From DTU049 sp033809015 (GTDB lineage Bacteria; Bacteroidota; Bacteroidia; Bacteroidales; DTU049): a DNA stretch of 12,453 nt. Location: contig JAPXMM010000077.1 of NCBI GenBank assembly GCA_033809015.1, positions 1 to 12,453 on the forward strand, in the 5' to 3' direction. Below are positions 7,811 to 12,453 of the stretch, piece by piece (within the stretch, counting starts at the first letter, position 1; each line of letters opens with the position of its first letter). The notes under the pieces are model-generated. The model searched no databases and was not told the origin of the DNA. It saw only the letters and a list, made by a program, of their open reading frames with translations. The position numbers and the translations under genes are program-made.

Positions 7811-9188
7811 AGTTAAAATCGAGGGGAAAGGTGTACATATCGGTAAAAATGTACATTTATCGCTCAAGCCAAATACTGAAAATAGTGGTATAGTTTTTAA
7901 AAGAGTAGATATAGAAAATAATAATACGATAAAAGCATTAACAGATTATGCTTCAGATACTTTACGTGGCACTACTCTTACTAATAATGGTATCACTATT
8001 CGTACAGTAGAACACTTGTTAGCTGCTTTGATGGCTCTAGATATAGATAATGTATTGATAGAAATAGATAATGAAGAAGTACCTATCTTGGAAGGTAATT
8101 CATATGGTTTTATTGATGCTATCAAGAAACAATCTGAGATAATTGAGCAAAATGAAGAAAGAAAATATTATAATATAACATCGAGCATATCATTTTATGA
8201 TAAAGAAAAAGATTCAGAATATTGGCTGATGCCTGATGATAACTATAGATTAACTGTAATGATAGACTATAATAAAGATGTTTTGCCTCCACAATATGCT
8301 GTATTGAATGATATGAAAGATTTTGAACGAGAAATATCACGTTCTAGAACTTTCATTTTTTTATCTGAGATAGAAGAATTAATCCAAAATGGCCTCATTA
8401 AAGGTGGAGACTTGAATAGTGGTGTAGTGATAGTAGATAAAGAATTACCTGAAGAAAAATTAAATTATTTTAAAGAATATTTCAATATTCATAATATCAA
8501 TATTATCGATAAAGGTATCCTAAATAATACTGGTTTCTATTTTGCTAATGAGCCTGCCAGACATAAATTATTAGATGTTGTAGGAGATTTAGCTCTTGTT
8601 GGTTATAGATTTAATGGTCATTTGATTGCAAATAAGCCAGGTCACAGATCTAATGTAGAATTTGCGAAGCTTATAAGAGAGCATATTAAAAAAGAAGCTA
8701 AAAAATCTCCAGTGTCACATTTAGATTTGAATAAAGAACCTGTTTTTGACATAGAAGCTATAAAACGTTTCATGCCACATCGTTATCCTTTTTTATTAGT
8801 TGATAAAATATTAGAAAAAGGAGAAAATTATATTATAGGAGTAAAAAATGTTACTTATAATGAAGCTCACTTTTTAGGACATTTCCCCAAAGAAGCTGTA
8901 ATGCCAGGAGTATTGTTAGTAGAAGCTATGGCTCAGACAGGCGGTATGCTAATATTATCTGATATACCTGATCCAGAGAATTATATTACTTATTTTCTTT
9001 CTATCAAAGATGTGAAGTTTAGACATAAAGTAGTACCTGGCGATACAGTAGTATTTTATTTAGAATTAACTTCACCTATTAGAAGGGGAATAGTAAATAT
9101 GAAAGGCAAAGCATATGTAGGCGAAAGAGTGGTAACAGAGGCTGAGATGATGGCACAAATAGTAAAAATGGAAAATCCTTATTTATAG
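7782..9188 (+). CDS. lpxC/fabZ: Bifunctional LpxC deacetylase / FabZ dehydratase
   Basis: This fusion joins UDP-3-O-acyl-N-acetylglucosamine deacetylase (committed step of lipid A synthesis) to (3R)-hydroxyacyl-ACP dehydratase. Residues ~1-305 are LpxC: TVEH at 75-78 holds the base Glu77 and zinc ligand His78, SRTF at 188-191 is conserved, His261 and Asp265 in RHKLLDVVGDLALVG complete the zinc site, and His288 in NKPGH is the acid/base. A short linker leads to FabZ at ~320-468: PHRYPFLLVD at 332-341, then GHFP with catalytic His367 and LLVEAMAQ with catalytic Glu381. All key residues are present, so both halves should be active. The fusion is typical of Bacteroidota and ties lipid A and fatty acid synthesis in one polypeptide. 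The start overlaps lpxD by 29 bases in another frame. Confidence 0.97.
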   Translation: MIKQKTLKNEVKIEGKGVHIGKNVHLSLKPNTENSGIVFKRVDIENNNTIKALTDYASDTLRGTTLTNNGITIRTVEHLLAALMALDIDNVLIEIDNEEVPILEGNSYGFIDAIKKQSEIIEQNEERKYYNITSSISFYDKEKDSEYWLMPDDNYRLTVMIDYNKDVLPPQYAVLNDMKDFEREISRSRTFIFLSEIEELIQNGLIKGGDLNSGVVIVDKELPEEKLNYFKEYFNIHNINIIDKGILNNTGFYFANEPARHKLLDVVGDLALVGYRFNGHLIANKPGHRSNVEFAKLIREHIKKEAKKSPVSHLDLNKEPVFDIEAIKRFMPHRYPFLLVDKILEKGENYIIGVKNVTYNEAHFLGHFPKEAVMPGVLLVEAMAQTGGMLILSDIPDPENYITYFLSIKDVKFRHKVVPGDTVVFYLELTSPIRRGIVNMKGKAYVGERVVTEAEMMAQIVKMENPYL

Positions 9189-9210
9189 AAAAACCAAAAA
9201 AACAAGATAT

Positions 9211-11025
9211 ATGTTTAAAAATCATCCAAAAGGTTTAGTAATCGCTTTTTTCTCTAATATGGGAGAGCGATTTGGCTTTTATACAATGATGGCCATTTTA
9301 GTTTTATTTTTACAAGCTAAATTTGGGTTATCTGCGGAGAGTGCAGGAAGTATATATAGCTGGTTCTATTTTGCTATTTATGCTTTAGCATTAGTAGGCG
9401 GTATAATAGCAGACTCTACTAAACGTTACAAATTAGTAGTTTTATTAGGTCTCATTGTTATGTTATTAGGTTATGCAATGATGGCTATACCTGGTACTAC
9501 ACTAGCAATAGCAATTACTGGTTTAATGGTAATAGCTCTTGGTAATGGTCTATTTAAAGGCAATTTACAAGCTATTGTTGGTCAGCTATATGATGATCCA
9601 AAGTATGAACCTCTACGAGATACTGGTTATTTACTATTTTATATGGGAATAAATATTGGTGCTTTCTTTGCACCTTTTGCTGCTACAGGTATGAGAAATT
9701 GGTTTTTGAAAATCAATGGTTTTGTACATGATGCTTCACTACCCTCCATGTGCCATGCATACATAAATGGACAAAGTTTAGATGTAGACAAATTCCATGC
9801 TCTTGCAAATAGCGTATCTAGTGCTCCAGTAACAGATTTATCTGCTTTTGCACATCAGTATATAGATGTGTTTTCTAGAGGTTATAATTATGCCTTTGGA
9901 ATAGCTGCATTAGCAATGATAATTTCATTATTAATCTTTATATTCTATCAAAAAAGCTTACCAGATGCTAGGAAAATTCAAAAAGAGCAAAAAGCAAAAG
10001 AAGCTCAAGAACACAAAGAAACTACTCCAGCAGCGTCATTTCCTATTAAAAATTTAATTTATGCTATCATATCTTTTGTAGTATTATTAGGAATATTTTG
10101 GTTTGCAATGGGCAACGTTGATATAGGTTTCGCTGTTGCATTATTTGGTGGTTTCATTACATATATAATCTTATCGGCTACTGCAGAAGAAAAACCAAAA
10201 ATTACTTCTTTAGTTTTAGTATTTTTTGTAGTAATATTTTTCTGGATGTCTTTCCATCAGAATGGATTAACACTAACACTTTTTGCACGTGATTATGTTT
10301 TCAAAGAAGTAGGTGCTTTCACAGCATTATTCTTTAATTTGGAATCACTATTATCGATAATTTTAGCTATTTCTGGTATAGTAATGATATTTACTTCAAA
10401 AAAATTACTCAATAAAATAATTGCTGCAGTATTTTTCATTGGTTTTGGCTATTTAACTTATTATTTTTATCAATTGAATGCTGGCAAAATGATACCTATA
10501 GCTCCAGAACTTTTCCAATCTTTTAATCCATTATTTATAGTAGCATTAACATTTCCTATAAATGGTTTATTTAGTTGGTTAAGAAGTAAAGGGAAAGAAC
10601 CTTCTACTCCTAGAAAAATTGGTATGGGAATGTTTTTAGCAGCTTTGGGCTATATCATTATGATATTCGCTTCAACAAATTTAACATCTCCAAGTGATAT
10701 AGCACAATCAGGTATTACTGATTACAATAGAGTTTCTCCATATTGGTTAATTTCTACATACTTAACATTGACTGTAGCAGAATTATTCTTAAGTCCTATG
10801 GGCTTATCATTCGTATCAAAAGTGGCACCTAAGAGATTCCAAGGTTTAATGCAAGGTGGTTGGTTATTAACTACAGCTGTTGGCAATAAACTTTTATTCC
10901 TTGGCACTTATTTTTGGGAGAGAGTAGAACTATGGCAATTATGGTTAATATTTGTATGTGTATGCGTAATTTCTGGTCTTTTGATTTTTGCATTGATGAA
11001 AAGATTAGAAAAAGCAACAAGCTAA
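9211..11025 (+). CDS. POT/PTR2-family peptide MFS transporter
   Basis: This 604-residue inner-membrane transporter of the proton-coupled oligopeptide family probably imports di- or tripeptides. Motifs: GERFGFY at 18-24 (the ExxERFxYY region of TM1), GNGLFKGN at 111-118 with the conserved TM4 Lys116, the PTR2 signature FYMGINIGAFFAP at 143-155, and AELFLSPMGLS at 523-533 with the conserved TM10 Glu524. A charged Lys/Glu-rich linker at ~250-272 separates the two halves. The first Glu of ExxER is Asn16, so proton coupling may differ, though I believe a Bacteroidota subgroup shares this NMGERF form. It starts 22 bases after lpxC-fabZ with no terminator or promoter between, so cotranscription is likely. 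A strong terminator follows. Substrate is inferred from the family only. Confidence 0.9.
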   Translation: MFKNHPKGLVIAFFSNMGERFGFYTMMAILVLFLQAKFGLSAESAGSIYSWFYFAIYALALVGGIIADSTKRYKLVVLLGLIVMLLGYAMMAIPGTTLAIAITGLMVIALGNGLFKGNLQAIVGQLYDDPKYEPLRDTGYLLFYMGINIGAFFAPFAATGMRNWFLKINGFVHDASLPSMCHAYINGQSLDVDKFHALANSVSSAPVTDLSAFAHQYIDVFSRGYNYAFGIAALAMIISLLIFIFYQKSLPDARKIQKEQKAKEAQEHKETTPAASFPIKNLIYAIISFVVLLGIFWFAMGNVDIGFAVALFGGFITYIILSATAEEKPKITSLVLVFFVVIFFWMSFHQNGLTLTLFARDYVFKEVGAFTALFFNLESLLSIILAISGIVMIFTSKKLLNKIIAAVFFIGFGYLTYYFYQLNAGKMIPIAPELFQSFNPLFIVALTFPINGLFSWLRSKGKEPSTPRKIGMGMFLAALGYIIMIFASTNLTSPSDIAQSGITDYNRVSPYWLISTYLTLTVAELFLSPMGLSFVSKVAPKRFQGLMQGGWLLTTAVGNKLLFLGTYFWERVELWQLWLIFVCVCVISGLLIFALMKRLEKATS

Positions 11026-11045
11026 TAAATATATAAATTTAATTT

Positions 11046-11080
11046 AAAAAGGGCTGATAAGATATTTATTAGCCCTTTTT
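11046..11080 (+). terminator. Bidirectional terminator between the transporter and the minus-strand genes
   Basis: The arms are 11046-11060 and 11066-11080 (15 bp with one G-T wobble), around the core GGGCT/AGCCC, with a 5-base loop. Five A precede it and five T follow, so it can end transcripts from both directions. It lies 20 bases after the transporter stop and 125 bases beyond the end of the converging PnuC-family gene. Confidence 0.88.
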
Positions 11081-11205
11081 GGTTTTTACAATAACTTATA
11101 AATTGTGAATTTCAAGATAAGACAAAATCAAAATATCAAACCATATTTTAATAATAAACCTAAAATTTAATAGTTAATATCTTTCAGTGATTTTACACTA
11201 ATCAT
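11081..11205. other. Short intergenic region between converging genes, nothing recognised
   Basis: This AT-rich stretch separates the terminator hairpin from the stop codon of the minus-strand PnuC-family gene. I found no open frame, hairpin or RNA gene in it; it probably forms the 3' untranslated region of the minus-strand operon. Confidence 0.5.
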
Positions 11206-11802
11206 TCAATTATTTTCTAAAGTTCTCAATTCACGCTTCCATTGAAAATATCCGACAATTGCTAACAATGTAAGTACAATAAATAAAATAGTAGTAGGAT
11301 ATAATTGTTTATAAATATATAGAGCCACACTAGTAGCGTCAACGACAATCCAAACAAGCCAATTCTCTATTTTTTTTCTAGCAAGCATCCAAGTAGCTAC
11401 GAAACTTAAAGAAGTAGTGAAAGAGTCCCACCAAGGGACATTACTATCAGTAAAATTTTTAAGAATGTAACCAATTATAATAAATGACAAAGCAGAAATT
11501 AAAACAATTATTATCCAAGATTTAAAATTTTTTATTTTGCTAATAGGAATTGTTTTTTTATCACTATTATTATTCCCTGAAAGCCAAACATATAATCCAT
11601 AAATAGACATGCCCACATAATAAAATTGCATGCTCATATCTGCATATAATTTAGCTGAAAAGTATACAACAATATACATTGAAGAAACCACTAAACTAAT
11701 AATCCAATAGAATGGTTTTACTTTAATTTGGAAATAAATAGCGATGATACCAAGAGTAGCTGCTATTATTTCAATCCAATGCAAGCAAATGTAATTTAAC
11801 AA
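11206..11802 (-). CDS. PnuC-family vitamin transporter, probably for thiamine (PnuT-like)
   Basis: The 198-residue inner-membrane protein has seven likely TM segments. PnuC-family landmarks are YGLYVWL at 68-74, DSFTTSLSFVATWMLARK at 126-143, ENWLVWIVVD at 146-155 and GYFQWKREL at 184-192. PnuC proteins move unphosphorylated vitamins by facilitated diffusion, with kinases trapping the substrate inside: nicotinamide riboside for PnuC, thiamine for PnuT. The neighbour upstream is a thiamine-binding-type protein 14 bases away, so thiamine is the better guess; the sequence alone does not decide it. The start appears to be TTG at 11800-11802, because no in-frame ATG lies between the upstream stop and residue ~42, which would remove the first TM. 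No TPP riboswitch or kinase gene is visible. Confidence 0.85.
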   Translation of the reverse strand: MLNYICLHWIEIIAATLGIIAIYFQIKVKPFYWIISLVVSSMYIVVYFSAKLYADMSMQFYYVGMSIYGLYVWLSGNNNSDKKTIPISKIKNFKSWIIIVLISALSFIIIGYILKNFTDSNVPWWDSFTTSLSFVATWMLARKKIENWLVWIVVDATSVALYIYKQLYPTTILFIVLTLLAIVGYFQWKRELRTLENN

Positions 11803-11816
11803 AATAAATTTTAAAT

Positions 11817-12080
11817 TTAATCAATAGGAGGTGTATAACTATCTAAACAAGCATTAGCGATTTTCATTACAAAAAGAGAATCAGGATTAGAGAATGCATT
11901 TTTGATTTCTTTAGTTAAAATATTCATGACAACATCATATTCACCAAAAATTTGAGTACTCATACCATTGGTAATGATTTTTATTTGATCATAAGAACGT
12001 AGAGCCTTTAAGAAATTTTCTATAGGGACTAAATAATTGTTAGATAGAGGATAATAACTAATTTCGACTGAGGTTTTCAT
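11817..12080 (-). CDS. YkoF/MTH1187-like thiamine-binding domain protein
   Basis: The small 87-residue cytoplasmic protein matches the single-domain thiamine-binding (YkoF-related, PF01910-type) fold: an N-terminal strand VEISYYPL at 5-12, a helix IENFLKALR at 20-28, the characteristic TNGMSTQIFGEYD at 37-49, a second helix to ~62, and a last strand near LFVMKIAN at 69-76. Relatives bind thiamine or its pyrimidine part as oligomers; some members are only annotated as uncharacterised. It is first in a two-gene minus-strand operon with the PnuC-family transporter, which supports a vitamin role, possibly as binder or sensor of the imported vitamin. The start ATG is 8 bases from a -7 box, leaving almost no leader. 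Confidence 0.8.
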   Translation of the reverse strand: MKTSVEISYYPLSNNYLVPIENFLKALRSYDQIKIITNGMSTQIFGEYDVVMNILTKEIKNAFSNPDSLFVMKIANACLDSYTPPID

Positions 12081-12088
12081 TTTTTTTA

Positions 12089-12096
12089 CAAAATTA
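12089..12096 (-). promoter_or_regulatory. Bacteroidota -7 box for the thiamine-binding/PnuC operon
   Basis: On the minus strand the bases read TAATTTTG, an exact TAnnTTTG match, 8 bases before the ATG. The transcript would begin at or within a few bases of the start codon, so it may be nearly leaderless, and there is no room for a TPP riboswitch downstream of this promoter. Confidence 0.5.
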
Positions 12097-12150
12097 AAGA
12101 AAAGTAGTTAAATGGAAATTTTTGAATTTAATATATGTTTAAAATAATTA

Positions 12151-12166
12151 ATGATATTAATATCAT
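12151..12166. repeat. 16-bp perfect palindrome, candidate operator
   Basis: ATGATATTAATATCAT reads the same on both strands. It lies 16 bases upstream of the -7 box at 12182-12189, covering where a -33 element would be, in the region between the minus-strand vitamin operon and the second transposase-like gene. It could bind a dimeric regulator, but the AT-rich context makes chance possible. Confidence 0.4.
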
Positions 12167-12181
12167 ATAAAATTTATTATA

Positions 12182-12189
12182 TATATTTG
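12182..12189 (+). promoter_or_regulatory. Bacteroidota -7 box before the second transposase-like gene
   Basis: TATATTTG exactly fits TAnnTTTG and is 17 bases before the ATG at 12207. No -33 TTG is seen at normal spacing; that position is taken by the palindrome at 12151-12166. The distance to the start resembles that of the first transposase-like gene (15 bases). Confidence 0.5.
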
Positions 12190-12206
12190 CCAAAAATCCA
12201 ATATTT

Positions 12207-12453
12207 ATGAAGACTTTAGTAGATAACATTAATGAACATCTGGCTATGAGTAAGGAAGACTCCAAGGCCTTTTTTGATAATCTCTACGATTTCCTACTAC
12301 AAAATGAAGCAAACGCAGTAGATTACCAAGGTTTAAAACTTCAAAGTATTCCTCCACTTTGTCCTAAATGTCGTAGTAACGATATTGTAAAAAATGGTAA
12401 ACAAAAAGGCATGCAAAATTATCTTTGCAAATATTGTGGCAGACAATTTAGAG
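12207..12453 (+). CDS. Second IS1595-like transposase gene, 3' end beyond the window
   Basis: The 82 visible residues start at ATG 12207 and run open to the right edge. A zinc ribbon uses Cys52, 55, 74 and 77, the same residue numbers as in the protein at 3750-4688. Both also share NLY/KLY, VDYQ-LK-QS and LCP-C at matching positions. By hand, an ungapped alignment gives about 37 identities in 82, so they are diverged paralogues, not recent copies. The catalytic domain lies outside the window, so activity cannot be judged. The upstream TAnnTTTG box and lack of a Shine-Dalgarno sequence match the first copy. Which genes follow it is unknown. Confidence 0.8.
   Translation, partial: MKTLVDNINEHLAMSKEDSKAFFDNLYDFLLQNEANAVDYQGLKLQSIPPLCPKCRSNDIVKNGKQKGMQNYLCKYCGRQFR

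Noticed and set aside
8122..8340. Minus-strand open frame inside lpxC-fabZ.
   Set aside because: It is a shadow of a firmly identified gene, with no domain, no promoter and composition explained by the opposite strand. Similar antisense frames elsewhere in the window were dismissed for the same reason.
12081..12206. TPP riboswitch in front of the thiamine-type operon.
   Set aside because: The conserved CUGAGA-type core and paired helices are not present, and the likely promoter lies only 8 bases from the start codon.
3750..12453. A composite transposon with the two IS1595-like genes as its ends, carrying the lipid A genes.
   Set aside because: The two transposase genes are only about 45% identical over the visible part, no inverted repeats or target duplications are seen, and the enclosed genes are core housekeeping genes.

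Overview
The window looks like a stretch of an AT-rich Bacteroidota (Bacteroidetes) chromosome. Four things support this: a type IX secretion (T9SS) C-terminal sorting domain on a large repeat protein, a fused lpxC-fabZ gene, TAnnTTTG-type -7 boxes just before several starts, and A/T-rich leaders without Shine-Dalgarno sequences. I see no tRNA, rRNA, CRISPR array or riboswitch, and no gene-free stretch over 300 bases.

Layout. (1) Bases 1-3537: the 3' part of a giant secreted, multi-repeat surface protein, cut by the window's left edge and closed by a strong terminator. (2) Bases 3750-6726: an IS1595-like transposase gene (zinc ribbon, helix-turn-helix, degenerate-looking catalytic domain), overlapped by a multi-pass membrane protein with GT-C glycosyltransferase-like topology, then a small DUF6580-type membrane protein. 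(3) Bases 6746-11025: lpxD, overlapping lpxC-fabZ, then a POT/PTR2-family transporter, ended by a bidirectional terminator. LpxD and LpxC act early in lipid A synthesis, and FabZ supplies fatty-acid elongation. The usual third gene of this Bacteroidota cluster, lpxA, is not downstream; the transporter is in its place. (4) Bases 11206-12080, minus strand: a YkoF/MTH1187-like thiamine-binding protein and a PnuC-family transporter, which together suggest vitamin (probably thiamine) uptake. (5) Bases 12207-12453: the start of a second IS1595-like transposase gene, cut by the right edge and a diverged paralogue of the first.

Most of the window is ordinary Bacteroidota housekeeping and envelope biology. 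The part most worth a second look is the pair of collinear but diverged IS1595-like proteins. Each has its own -7 box. The complete one seems to lack part of the usual catalytic core and runs into the next gene rather than ending in a visible inverted repeat. This could be a family of domesticated transposase-derived DNA-binding proteins, but that is inference. I found no clear evidence of a wholly new system.
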